Source of the DNA: Spinactinospora alkalitolerans
GTDB taxonomy: Bacteria; Actinomycetota; Actinomycetes; Streptosporangiales; Streptosporangiaceae
NCBI RefSeq assembly: GCF_013408795.1
Contig: NZ_JACCCC010000001.1
Location: forward strand, 3,162,001-3,226,000
Length of the DNA: 64,000 nt
Direction of reading: 5' to 3'
In this document: positions 1 through 7,823 of the stretch, in pieces
Layout: each line of letters begins with the position of its first letter
Numbering within the stretch: position 1 is the first letter of the stretch
Program-made: the position numbers and the translations under genes
Notes under the pieces: model-generated
Seen by the model: only the letters and a program-made list of their open reading frames with translations
Database searches by the model: none
What the model was told of the DNA's origin: nothing

Positions 1-450
1 CGCGCGTTCTCCATCGAGCGGCTGGGCAACGCCACGATGAGCCTGGCCATCGGGCAGGCCGCGCTCGACCGCAGCGCGCGCTACGTGCGGGAGCGCGAGC
101 AGTTCGGCAAACCGCTCGCCGAGTTCCAGACCGTCCAGTCCATCCTGGCCGACATGCTCATCCAGGTGGAGAGCGCCCGGCTGCTGATCCACCGGGCCGC
201 CGCCAACGCCGGAACCGGCCTGCCCGACCCGCTGGAGGCGTCGCTGGCCAAGTGCCACGCCAACGAGATGGCCAAGCGGGTCAGCGACCTCGGCATGCAA
301 CTGCACGGCGGCAACGGCTACACCGAGGAGTTCGGCCTGGAACGCCTGCACCGCGACGCGCACGGCTGGGCGATCGCCGGAGGCACCCCCGCGATGCAGC
401 GCGTCCGGATCGCCTCGCAGATGCTGGGGCGCCGGTTCGGCCAGCGGTAG
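1..450 (+). CDS. acyl-CoA dehydrogenase, C-terminal part (gene enters from left edge)
   Basis: The reading frame is open from base 1, so the start lies outside the window; about 149 residues are visible. They match the C-terminal helical domain of acyl-CoA dehydrogenases, flavoenzymes that introduce the alpha,beta double bond into acyl-CoA thioesters. The visible signatures are REREQFGKPLAEFQ near the beginning and QLHGGNGYTEEFGLERLHRD near the end. The place where most family members carry the catalytic glutamate (YEGT) reads AGGT, so that base is missing here. The next gene, 43 bp downstream, is a second acyl-CoA dehydrogenase that keeps it. This suggests the two form a heteromeric enzyme, as known for actinobacterial steroid side-chain dehydrogenases (inference). 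Confidence 0.9.
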   Translation, partial: RAFSIERLGNATMSLAIGQAALDRSARYVREREQFGKPLAEFQTVQSILADMLIQVESARLLIHRAAANAGTGLPDPLEASLAKCHANEMAKRVSDLGMQLHGGNGYTEEFGLERLHRDAHGWAIAGGTPAMQRVRIASQMLGRRFGQR

Positions 451-493
451 CGGCACACGTCCACGAGCAAGGCACGAGCAAGGAGAGTCACCG

Positions 494-1621
494 GTGTTCG
501 ATCTACCTCCGGACCACCAGGGCATCAAGGACGAGGCCGCGCGGCTGGCCGACTCCCTGCGCCCGATCGCCGCCCGGGCCGACGAGGCCGACCGGGTCGA
601 CGCGGACGTGGCCGCCGCGCTGCGCGAGAGCGGGCTGTGCGGGCTGACCGTCCCGCTGCGCCACGGCGGCCGCCACGAGCGCGTGGACCCGCTCGCCGTG
701 ACCGTCGCAAGGGAGTCGCTGTGCGCCGTCTCGGCGCACCTGGACTCGCTCTTCGCCCTCCAGGGCATCGGCGGCCACGCGCTGGCGGTGAGCGGCAACG
801 AGGCCCTGGCCGCCGAATGGCTGCCCCGGGTCGCGCGCCTGGACGCGATCGCCGGGCTGGCGCTGACCGAGCCGGACGCCGGCTCCGACCTCAAGAACAT
901 CGGCACCCGGGTGCGGGCCAAGGGCGGCGAGCTCGTCGTCTCCGGGCACAAGACCTTCATCTCCAACGGCGCCGACGCCGACTTCTTCACCGTGCTCTGC
1001 CGCGAGGACGAGGGCCATTCCCTGGTGCTGGTCCCGGCCGGCCTGCCGGGGGTCACGGTGCGGCCCAGCCCGCAGATCATGGCCCCGCACGTGCTCGGCG
1101 ACATCGAGTTCGCCGATGTCGCCGTCCCCGAGTCCCACCGCCTCAGCGCGCCCGGCGGCGGCTTCGCCCCGGTCCTGGCCACCCTGAGCACCTTCCGCGT
1201 CTCCGTGGCCGGTGCGGCGGTCGGCCTGGCCCAGGCCGCACTCGACGAGGCGGTCCGCCACACCCGCGAGCGCGAGCAGTTCGGCAGGCCGCTCATCGGG
1301 ATCGGCGCCGTCGGACAGATGCTCGCCCTGTCCTGGACCGAGATCGAGATGGCCCGCTCGCTCACCTACCGGGCGGCCTGGCAGGCCGGCCGGGACGCCC
1401 GGGCGGCGCTGCACCTGTCCTCCATGGCCAAGGTCGGCGCCACCGAGACCGCCGGCAGGGTCGTCGACCGCAGCGTGCAGGCGATGGGCCGGTTCGGCCT
1501 CGTCCGGGGGTCGGTCATCGAGCGGCTCTACCGTACGGCGCGGCCCATGCGGGTCTACGAGGGCGGTACCGAGGTCATCCTCGACTCCCTCGCCAAGACC
1601 CTGGCCAAGGGGGAGGCCTGA
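494..1621 (+). CDS. acyl-CoA dehydrogenase
   Basis: A 375-residue acyl-CoA dehydrogenase of usual length. A GTG start is chosen because AAGGAGAG lies just upstream and the protein then begins at the N-terminal helical domain. LTEPDAGSDLKNIGT (about residues 129-143) is the beta-domain substrate/FAD signature. REREQFGRP opens the C-terminal domain, and VYEGGTEVI places the expected catalytic glutamate at about residue 356. It follows another dehydrogenase that lacks this glutamate and overlaps the next SDR gene by one base (TGATG), so it belongs to an operon. The substrate is unknown. The neighbours (SDR, amidohydrolase, thiolase, hydratase) suggest beta-oxidation of an unusual, perhaps cyclic, carboxylic acid. 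Confidence 0.92.
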   Translation: MFDLPPDHQGIKDEAARLADSLRPIAARADEADRVDADVAAALRESGLCGLTVPLRHGGRHERVDPLAVTVARESLCAVSAHLDSLFALQGIGGHALAVSGNEALAAEWLPRVARLDAIAGLALTEPDAGSDLKNIGTRVRAKGGELVVSGHKTFISNGADADFFTVLCREDEGHSLVLVPAGLPGVTVRPSPQIMAPHVLGDIEFADVAVPESHRLSAPGGGFAPVLATLSTFRVSVAGAAVGLAQAALDEAVRHTREREQFGRPLIGIGAVGQMLALSWTEIEMARSLTYRAAWQAGRDARAALHLSSMAKVGATETAGRVVDRSVQAMGRFGLVRGSVIERLYRTARPMRVYEGGTEVILDSLAKTLAKGEA

Positions 1622-2370
1622 TGACCGGGGAGCTCGAAGGCAGGGTGGCGCTGGTCACCGGCGCGGGCCGGGGGATCGGGGCCGCGATCGCCCGCGGGTT
1701 CGCCGAGCGCGGGGCGCTCGTGGTCGGCGCGGCCCGCTCCAAGGACCAACTGGAGGAGCTGGCCGCCGAGGACCCCGAGCACATCTTCGCCGCCGCGGTG
1801 GACCTGCGCGACGAGGCGTCGCTGTCGGGCCTGGTCGACCTGGTCGTCGAGCGGCACGGCCGGATCGACGTCCTGGTCAACAACGCCGGCGTCGCCCCGG
1901 CGGCCGACTTCGTTCATGAGCCGGTCCAGCAGTGGCGCGACACCCTGGCGGTGAACGTGATCGCCCCGATGGCGCTGGCCCAGGCCGCCGGACGGCACTT
2001 CATCGCCCAGGGCGGCGGCAAGATCATCAACATCGCCTCGACCACCGGTGTGCGCGGCAAGCCCGGCCTGGTGGGCTACTCCGCCTCCAAGGGCGCGGTG
2101 CTGCGCTTCACCGAGTCGCTGGCCGCGGAGTGGGCGCGGCACGGCGTCCAGGTCAACTGCATCGCCCCCGGCGCGTTCGGAACCGACGCCCAGCGCGCGG
2201 TGCTGGAGTCCCCGGACCTGCTGGCCCGCCGGGTGCGCCGGATCCCGGCCAGGCGCATGGGCGAGGTCTCGGAACTGGTGCCGCTGGCCTGCCTGCTGGC
2301 CGCGCCGGGATCCGACTTCATCAACGGATCGGTCTTCGTCGTCGACGGCGGCGAGTCGGGAAAGCTGTGA
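1621..2370 (+). CDS. SDR family NAD(P)-dependent oxidoreductase
   Basis: A 249-residue classical short-chain dehydrogenase. The cofactor motif TGAGRGIG is at residues 13-20, NNAG at 87-90, and the catalytic Ser140, Tyr153 and Lys157 (YSASK) are all present. The C-terminal VDGG motif is intact. The start codon overlaps the stop of the preceding acyl-CoA dehydrogenase, which implies translational coupling. A likely role is oxidation or reduction of a hydroxy/keto intermediate of the same acyl chain, but the substrate cannot be read from the sequence. Confidence 0.92.
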   Translation: MTGELEGRVALVTGAGRGIGAAIARGFAERGALVVGAARSKDQLEELAAEDPEHIFAAAVDLRDEASLSGLVDLVVERHGRIDVLVNNAGVAPAADFVHEPVQQWRDTLAVNVIAPMALAQAAGRHFIAQGGGKIINIASTTGVRGKPGLVGYSASKGAVLRFTESLAAEWARHGVQVNCIAPGAFGTDAQRAVLESPDLLARRVRRIPARRMGEVSELVPLACLLAAPGSDFINGSVFVVDGGESGKL

Positions 2371-2378
2371 GGCAGAGG

Positions 2379-3167
2379 ATGATCATCGACGCGCACACCC
2401 ACGTCTGGCCCGACCGGATCGCCGCCAAGGCGCTGGCCGGGCGGGTCCCCGGCATGGAGGCGCTGGGCGACGGCACGATCAGCGGGCTCAGGCGGTCCAT
2501 GGACGAGACCGGCGTCGACCACTGCGTCGCCTTCGGCATCGCCGACCACGCCCGCCACGTCGAACGCGCCAACGAGTTCATCTCCTCCCGGGCCACCGAC
2601 CGGCTCACCCCGTTCGGCACCGTCCACCTCGACCTCTCGGTGGAGGAGAACATGGACTCGCTGGCGCGGCACGGGATCAAGGGGGTGAAGCTGCACCCGC
2701 TGTTCCAGCGGTTCGCCCTGGACGACCGGCGGCTGTGGGCCCTGTTCGACGCCTTCGGCTCCGACATCGCGGTCATCGCCCACGTCGGCTTCGGCGGGGA
2801 GGGCTCGGCCAACGACAACTCCACGCCGCAGATGCTCGCCGACGTGGTGCGCAACTTCCCGCGGCTGCGGTTGATGGCCTGCCACTTCGGCGGCTTCCGG
2901 CGGCTGGACGAGGCGGAGCGGTACGTGGTGGGGCTGCCCGTGGTTCTGGAGACCTCCTGGCCGCCGAGCCTGGCCGAGATCCCGACCGAGCGGCTGCGCA
3001 GGATCGTGCGGCGCCACGGGCCCGAGCGGATGGTCTTCGGCTCCGACTGGCCGATGGTCGACCCGGCCGCCGAGATCGAGGCGATCCGCCGGCTCGAACT
3101 GCACGAGGACGACGAGGCCGCGATCCTCGGCGGCAACCTCGCCGAGATCATCGGCGTCGGGGGCTGA
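2379..3167 (+). CDS. amidohydrolase family 2 metal-dependent hydrolase/decarboxylase
   Basis: A 262-residue TIM-barrel protein of the amidohydrolase-2 family, which includes ACMSD-like decarboxylases and 2-pyrone-4,6-dicarboxylate lactonases. The N-terminal DAHTHVW supplies the HxH metal ligands (His6, His8). KLHP, IAHVG, ACHFGG and the C-terminal FGSDWPM (metal-binding Asp) follow in the usual order. It starts 8 bp after the SDR stop and is the last gene of the plus-strand operon, just before a strong hairpin terminator. It may open a ring, or hydrolyse or decarboxylate an intermediate of the pathway (inference). Confidence 0.85.
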   Translation: MIIDAHTHVWPDRIAAKALAGRVPGMEALGDGTISGLRRSMDETGVDHCVAFGIADHARHVERANEFISSRATDRLTPFGTVHLDLSVEENMDSLARHGIKGVKLHPLFQRFALDDRRLWALFDAFGSDIAVIAHVGFGGEGSANDNSTPQMLADVVRNFPRLRLMACHFGGFRRLDEAERYVVGLPVVLETSWPPSLAEIPTERLRRIVRRHGPERMVFGSDWPMVDPAAEIEAIRRLELHEDDEAAILGGNLAEIIGVGG

Positions 3168-3187
3168 CCCCGCGGCGCCGGCAACGC

Positions 3188-3223
3188 GAAGGGCCGTACC
3201 GGAAAATCCCGGTACGGCCCTTC
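3188..3223 (+). terminator. Rho-independent-like terminator after the plus-strand operon
   Basis: A perfect 15-bp inverted repeat (3188-3202 and 3209-3223) with a 6-nt loop starts 20 bp after the amidohydrolase stop. There is no long T-tract, as is common in actinomycetes. Confidence 0.85.
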
Positions 3224-3548
3224 CGCGCCGACCTCGACGCCGTGGACCTTGGAAGTGCGATGCCGTGAAGTCGGGAAACGGGCGGGGGCGTCGAGAGTCT
3301 CCGCCGGTCCGGTGCTCCCTCGGCCGAAGCCTGCGGGGTCGGGCTGTCGTCAGCGCGCCGGCGACGGCGGCGCGAAAGGCCGCGGTGTCAGCTTGTGCGG
3401 GTCTTGTGGCCGGGCTCCGGCGCGTAGAAGGCCGGGCGAGACCTCTCGGGCGGCCACCGCCGGCGCGCTGACCGCGGCCCTGGCAGCCCTGCTCGAGTAC
3501 AGGGAGACCTGTGGGACACCGGTCGACATCGGCGCGGGACGCCGATGC
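3224..3548. other. intergenic region, nothing recognised
   Basis: About 325 bp between the terminator of the plus operon and the 3' end of the convergent enoyl-CoA hydratase gene. Open frames exist but show no recognisable protein. I see no repeat or RNA structure. Confidence 0.6.
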
Positions 3549-4316
3549 TCACTTGTTCCGCCACTGCGGTGCGCGCTTCTCGGTGAACGCGCGCGCCCCC
3601 TCACGGGCGTCCTCCGAGGAGCGGACCGCGTCGGCGATCGGCGCCTGCCGCTCGAAGGACTCCTCTCTCGGCCAGTCGCGGGACTCGGCGATGACGCGCT
3701 TGCTCGCGGCCACCGCCAGCGGGGCGTTCGCGGCGATCTCCCGCGCCAGGTCCAGGGCCGCGTCGAGCGCCCGGCCCGCGGGCGCGAGCCTGCCGACGAG
3801 TCCGGCGGCGTGCGCGCGCTCGGCGGGCACCATCGCTCCGGTGAGCGTGAACTCCATGGCCAGGTGGTAGGGGATGCGGTCGGGCAGCCGGAACAGGCCG
3901 CCCGCCGCCGCGACGAGCCCGCGCTTGACCTCGGGCAGGCCGAACTTCGCGTTGTCGGCGGCGACGATCATGTCGCAGGCCAGCGCGAGCTCGAACCCCC
4001 CGGCCAGCGCGTAGCCCTCGACCGCGGCGATCACCGGGGTGGCCGGGGGCCGCTCGACCAGGCCGGCGAAGCCCCGGCCGGGCAGCACCGGCCGCTCGCC
4101 GCGCAGGAACGCCTTGAGGTCCATGCCGGCGCAGAACGTCGCTCCGGCCCCGGCCAGGACCCCCACCCGCAGGTCGTCGCGGGCGTCCAGCTCATCCATC
4201 GCCGCCGCGACCCCTTCGGCGACCTCGCCGTTCACCGCGTTGCGCGCCTCGGGCCGGTCGATGGTGACGACCAGCACCCCGTCCTGCTCCCGCGTCTTCA
4301 CCGCAGCGCTCATCAC
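3549..4316 (-). CDS. enoyl-CoA hydratase/isomerase (crotonase) family protein
   Basis: A 255-residue crotonase-fold protein. Oxyanion-hole elements are at CAGMDL (residues 62-67) and LAGGFEL (104-110). Both glutamates that activate water in true enoyl-CoA hydratases have counterparts: Glu109 in GGFEL and Glu129 in GLPEV. A hydratase is therefore more likely than an isomerase. It is the last gene of a thiolase-SDR-hydratase set (22 bp gap to the SDR) and would add water to the 2-enoyl-CoA made by an acyl-CoA dehydrogenase such as those at 1-1621. Confidence 0.9.
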   Translation of the reverse strand: MMSAAVKTREQDGVLVVTIDRPEARNAVNGEVAEGVAAAMDELDARDDLRVGVLAGAGATFCAGMDLKAFLRGERPVLPGRGFAGLVERPPATPVIAAVEGYALAGGFELALACDMIVAADNAKFGLPEVKRGLVAAAGGLFRLPDRIPYHLAMEFTLTGAMVPAERAHAAGLVGRLAPAGRALDAALDLAREIAANAPLAVAASKRVIAESRDWPREESFERQAPIADAVRSSEDAREGARAFTEKRAPQWRNK

Positions 4317-4338
4317 GCGCCTCCTGTCGTCGTCGTTG

Positions 4339-5103
4339 TCAGCGGGCGGCCATGCGGATCGCGCCGTCCAGCCGGATGGTCTCGCCGTTGAGCATCGGGT
4401 TGGCGATGATGTGCAGCGCCAGCGAGGCGTACTCCTCTGGCTCGCCCAGCCGGGCGGGGTTGGGCACCGATCCGCCGAGGGAGGCCCGGACCTCCTCGGG
4501 CAGCCGGGCCAGGATGGGGGTGTCGAACAGGCCCGGCGCGATGGTGCAGACCCGGACGAGCCGGCTCGCCAGGTCGCGCGCCGCGACCAGGGTCATCCCC
4601 ACGACCCCGGCCTTGGCCGAGGCGTAGGGGATCTGGCCGATCTGGCCCTCGTATGCGGCGACGGAGGCCGTGAGCACGCAGACGCCCCGCTGGCCGTCGA
4701 CCGGCTCGTTGCGGGCCATGCGCTCGGCGGCCAGGCGCAGGACGTTGAACGTGCCGATCAGGTTGGTCCGCACCACCGACTCGTAGGCCTCCAGCGAACC
4801 GGCGTTGCCCGCCCTGTCCACCAGCCGCACCGCTCCCCCGCGGCCGGCGCAGTGCACGAGCCCGCGGATCGGCCCCATGGCCTCGGCCGCGTCCATGGCG
4901 GCGCCGACGGCCTCGGGGTCGGTGACGTCGGCGGGCGAGAAGGCGGCGCCCTCCCCCAGTTCCTCGGCCACCTCGGCCCCCGGGGAGCCGGGGAGGTCGA
5001 GGACGACGACCTTCCCGCCCTCCTTCACCAGCCGGGTCGCGGTGGCGCGGCCCAGGCCGGACGCCCCTCCGGTGACGACGAAGGTCGCCCCTGGCACCAG
5101 CAT
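4339..5103 (-). CDS. SDR family 3-hydroxyacyl-CoA dehydrogenase-like protein
   Basis: A 254-residue SDR resembling type-2 3-hydroxyacyl-CoA dehydrogenases (HSD17B10-like). TGGASGLG is at residues 11-18, and the usual NNAG is replaced by HCAG. Ser147, Tyr160 and Lys164 (YASAK) form the catalytic set. The tail [17 protein letters not shown] is characteristic of this subgroup. It lies between the thiolase (52 bp) and the hydratase (22 bp), so the three cover the last three steps of a beta-oxidation round. Confidence 0.9.
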   Translation of the reverse strand: MLVPGATFVVTGGASGLGRATATRLVKEGGKVVVLDLPGSPGAEVAEELGEGAAFSPADVTDPEAVGAAMDAAEAMGPIRGLVHCAGRGGAVRLVDRAGNAGSLEAYESVVRTNLIGTFNVLRLAAERMARNEPVDGQRGVCVLTASVAAYEGQIGQIPYASAKAGVVGMTLVAARDLASRLVRVCTIAPGLFDTPILARLPEEVRASLGGSVPNPARLGEPEEYASLALHIIANPMLNGETIRLDGAIRMAAR

Positions 5104-5155
5104 GCGTGTCCTCCTCGCTCGTCCGCGGCGCGCGCCGCGGTGGTCGTCCGGTCGC

Positions 5156-6346
5156 CTACTCGCTCAGGCGCTCGATGATCGTGGCGTTGGCCATGCCGCC
5201 GGCCTCGCACATCACCTGCAGGCCGTAGCGGCCGCCGGTGCCCTCCAGCGCGGTGAGCATGGTCGTCATGAGCCGGGCCCCGGATGCCCCCAGGGGGTGG
5301 CCGAGCGCGATCGCGCCGCCGCGCGGATTGAGCCGGGCGTCGTCGACCCCGGTCTCGCGCTGCCAGGCCAGCGGCACCGAGGCGAAGGCCTCGTTGACCT
5401 CGAAGTGGTCGATGTCGGCGGCGGTCAGGCCTGCGCGCGCGAGCACGTCGCGGGTGGCGGGGATGGGGGCCGTCAGCATCAGCAGCGGGTCGTCGCCGCG
5501 CACCGCCGCGGCGTGGAAGCGGGCGCGCGGCCGCAGCCCCAGGGCCCTGGCTCGCCCCTCGGCCATGACGAGCAGGGCAGACGCGCCGTCGGTGATCTGC
5601 GAGGAGTTGCCGGCGGTGACCCCCCATTCGAGATCGGGGAAGCGCTCGCGCGCCTGGTCCGACGCGAAGGCCGGGGCGAGTGCGGCCAGCCGCTCCGCCG
5701 TGGTGCCGGGTCGGATCGACTCGTCGCGCTCGACGGGCGGCTCCCCCTCCCCGGTGCGCACCGGCACGATCTCTGCGGCGAAGCGCCCGTCGGCCGCTGC
5801 GGCCGCCGCCCGCTGCTGCGAGCGCGCGGCGTAGGCGTCCATCTCCGCGCGGGTGAGCTTCCACCGCTGCGCGACCAGTTCCGCGGACACGCCCTGGGGC
5901 ACCAGCCCCGGCGCGTAGCGCCGGGCGACCCCGGGCCCGTAGGGGTCGGCGCCCAATCGGGCCGAGCCCATCGGCACCCGGCTCATCGACTCGACCCCGC
6001 CGGCCACCACGGCGTCGTAGGCGCCGGCCATGACGCCCTGCACCGCGAACTGGATCGCCTGCTGGCCCGACCCGCACCGCCGGTCGACGGTGACCGCCGG
6101 AACGTGCTCGGGCAGGCCCGCCGCCAGCCACGCCATGCGTCCGGGGGTGGCCGCCTGCTCGCCGGCCTGGCTGACGCAGCCGATGATCACGTCGTTCACG
6201 AGACCGGGGTCGACGTCGTTGCGGTCCATGAGCCCGGCGAAGAGCCGGGCGAGCAGTTCCACGGCGTGGACGCCGGACAGCGCGCCCCCTGGCCTGCCCC
6301 TGCCCATCGGTGTGCGGACGGCGTCGACGATGACGGCGGATTCCAC
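5156..6346 (-). CDS. acetyl-CoA C-acyltransferase (thiolase)
   Basis: A 396-residue thiolase of normal length. It has the nucleophile Cys91 in DRRCGSGQQA, the GHPLGASGA motif with His350, and the second catalytic cysteine Cys380 in CEAGGMANA. All active-site residues of a degradative thiolase are present. It is first in the thiolase-SDR-hydratase operon on the minus strand. The preceding 120 bp contain an AT-rich promoter-like stretch. It would cleave 3-ketoacyl-CoA with CoA. Confidence 0.93.
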   Translation of the reverse strand: MESAVIVDAVRTPMGRGRPGGALSGVHAVELLARLFAGLMDRNDVDPGLVNDVIIGCVSQAGEQAATPGRMAWLAAGLPEHVPAVTVDRRCGSGQQAIQFAVQGVMAGAYDAVVAGGVESMSRVPMGSARLGADPYGPGVARRYAPGLVPQGVSAELVAQRWKLTRAEMDAYAARSQQRAAAAAADGRFAAEIVPVRTGEGEPPVERDESIRPGTTAERLAALAPAFASDQARERFPDLEWGVTAGNSSQITDGASALLVMAEGRARALGLRPRARFHAAAVRGDDPLLMLTAPIPATRDVLARAGLTAADIDHFEVNEAFASVPLAWQRETGVDDARLNPRGGAIALGHPLGASGARLMTTMLTALEGTGGRYGLQVMCEAGGMANATIIERLSE

Positions 6347-6468
6347 GGACTCCTCCTCCGGTGGGCGGCGCGCCCCGTGCGGGGCGCCGCGGAACGCAAG
6401 CGGTGCTCGGCCGGACGGCGACGGCGCGGGCTCACACGTTCATCGCGGACCCAACGCCGTACAATTGA

Positions 6469-6500
6469 TGATAATGGTAATTATACTCTTGGTTTGTCAA
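6469..6500 (-). promoter_or_regulatory. candidate promoter/operator of the thiolase operon
   Basis: An AT-rich island in otherwise GC-rich DNA. On the minus strand TTGACA (6500-6495) is followed after 18 bp by CATTAT (6476-6471). The same bases hold a partly symmetrical ATAAT-GGTA-ATTAT element (6471-6484) that could bind the nearby GntR protein. The reading is by eye only. Confidence 0.4.
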
Positions 6501-6542
6501 CACCCACCGTCGAAAGAGGGGACGAGGAGCCCACCTCTGCCC

Positions 6543-6760
6543 GCCGACGCTTCTTGGCCTTGAGTTTCAACCTCGGCCCCCGGGACGGAGCAGGCGCGCG
6601 GGTGGGTCCTCTCCACCTCGACCCCCAGTGGCCGGGGGCGGCATGCACCATCACCCAACCACCGCGGGCTTGCGTCCTCGGGCTGAGGCTTCAAGCCCCC
6701 CAGTGGCCAAGGTCAAAACTCACGTTGACCTTGTCACGTTGACCCTGTGGGGCCTGAAAA
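6543..6760. repeat. noncoding region with internal repeats, possible dispersed repeat element
   Basis: Between the thiolase promoter and the gntR 3' end lie about 600 bp without a convincing gene. The stretch contains a 14-bp tandem pair (6720-6733 and 6734-6747, one mismatch). It also has a 9-bp inverted repeat CAAGGTCAA/TTGACCTTG (6708-6716, 6725-6733) and two copies of CCCAGTGGCC. Similar strings (GGGCTGAGnCTCAA, CCTCAAACCC, GACCTTGAAG) recur near 10.27 kb and 59.5 kb. This fits a degenerate dispersed intergenic repeat (inference). Confidence 0.4.
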
Positions 6761-6944
6761 CGTCGCGATAATCCCGACAAGGCCAAGACCGCCGAGAGAA
6801 CCACCGTGTGCGCCCGCTGCCGCTTTTCCGCCCGAGGCCGCTCGACGCCCGACGGTGAACAAGGCCGCATCGACGCAGAAGGGGCGGGCAGGAGACGGGG
6901 GCCGCTCCCGAGTGGTCCATTGCTCCGGCGGCCCCGGTCCGGGG

Positions 6945-7709
6945 TCAGCGCCAGTCGACGACCTCGTCCATCAGGTACGGCTCACGCTCGGCGACCCGCT
7001 TCACGTACTCGTCCATGTGCTCGCGCATCAGCCGCTCCGCCGCCTCGGCGTCGCCGGCGATGATCGCGTCGGCGATGTCGGCGTGCGCCCGCCGGACGTG
7101 GTCGCCCTCGTGGGCGACGTAGACGCTGGAGGCGCGTTCGGTGAAGACGTCCTTCATCGCGCGGGCGACCAGGGTGAGCAGGCCGTTGCCCGACATCGCC
7201 AGCACCTTCGCGTGGAAGGCGTCGGTGGCCCGGAGCCACTCGGCGGTCCCCTCGGCGTCGAAGCCCTGCTGCACGATGGCCCGCAGGTCGTCGTTGTCCT
7301 CCGGATCGCGGCGCTCCGCCGCCAACCGCGCGACCAGCGGCTCCAGGATCAGCCGGGCCTCGACGAGCTCGGCGAACCGGATACCGAGCACCTGGAAGAA
7401 CAGGGTGGCCATCCGACCGAAGTCGCGGCTGTCCACCTCCGAGACGACGGGGCCGCCGCCCGGCCCCGGCTTCATCCGGATCAGCCCGTGCACCTCCAGG
7501 ATGCGCAGCGCCTCACGGAGCGAACCGCGCGCGACCTGGTAGCGCTCCAGCATGGCGCTTTCGGATTCGAGCGTGGAATTCGGGGCGAGACCCCGCTTCG
7601 CGATGTCGCGGACGATTTCGCGCGCGATGATCTCGGAGACCTTCTCACTGCGCCGTTCCCACGCGGCACCCGCTGCTGATCCGGTTTCACTCATAATGCT
7701 CGGCAGCAT
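6945..7709 (-). CDS. GntR family transcriptional regulator, FCD (FadR) type
   Basis: A 254-residue regulator. The N-terminal winged helix spans about residues 22-90 (LARGSLREALRILEVHGLI-type recognition helix). An FCD ligand domain follows with the expected metal-site histidines in DAFHAKVL, RAHADIADAI and REHMDEYV. The first codons contain a small palindrome, ATGCT-GCCG-AGCAT. A start six codons later (MSETGS) is possible. It lies on the same strand as the CaiB and CitE genes and upstream of the thiolase operon, so it probably controls this acyl-CoA locus in response to a carboxylic acid or CoA ester. Confidence 0.88.
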   Translation of the reverse strand: MLPSIMSETGSAAGAAWERRSEKVSEIIAREIVRDIAKRGLAPNSTLESESAMLERYQVARGSLREALRILEVHGLIRMKPGPGGGPVVSEVDSRDFGRMATLFFQVLGIRFAELVEARLILEPLVARLAAERRDPEDNDDLRAIVQQGFDAEGTAEWLRATDAFHAKVLAMSGNGLLTLVARAMKDVFTERASSVYVAHEGDHVRRAHADIADAIIAGDAEAAERLMREHMDEYVKRVAEREPYLMDEVVDWR

Positions 7710-7823
7710 ACCGCTCTTTTCAGCGCGCCGATCTTAGAGCGGATTCTCCGGCGGAGAAAAGAGCTCGAATTGAGAAATGTATCCCGTTCTCTCAAGTTCG
7801 GCGGGCGGCGCGCGGCCGGCCGC

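Noticed and set aside
3249-4391. 380-codon plus-strand frame starting in the intergenic region
   Set aside because: Most of it is antisense to the enoyl-CoA hydratase and its composition is shadow-like.
6497-6920. Two small minus-strand frames (65 and 66 codons) in the thiolase-gntR gap
   Set aside because: No ribosome site and no recognisable protein; the DNA looks repeat-like instead.
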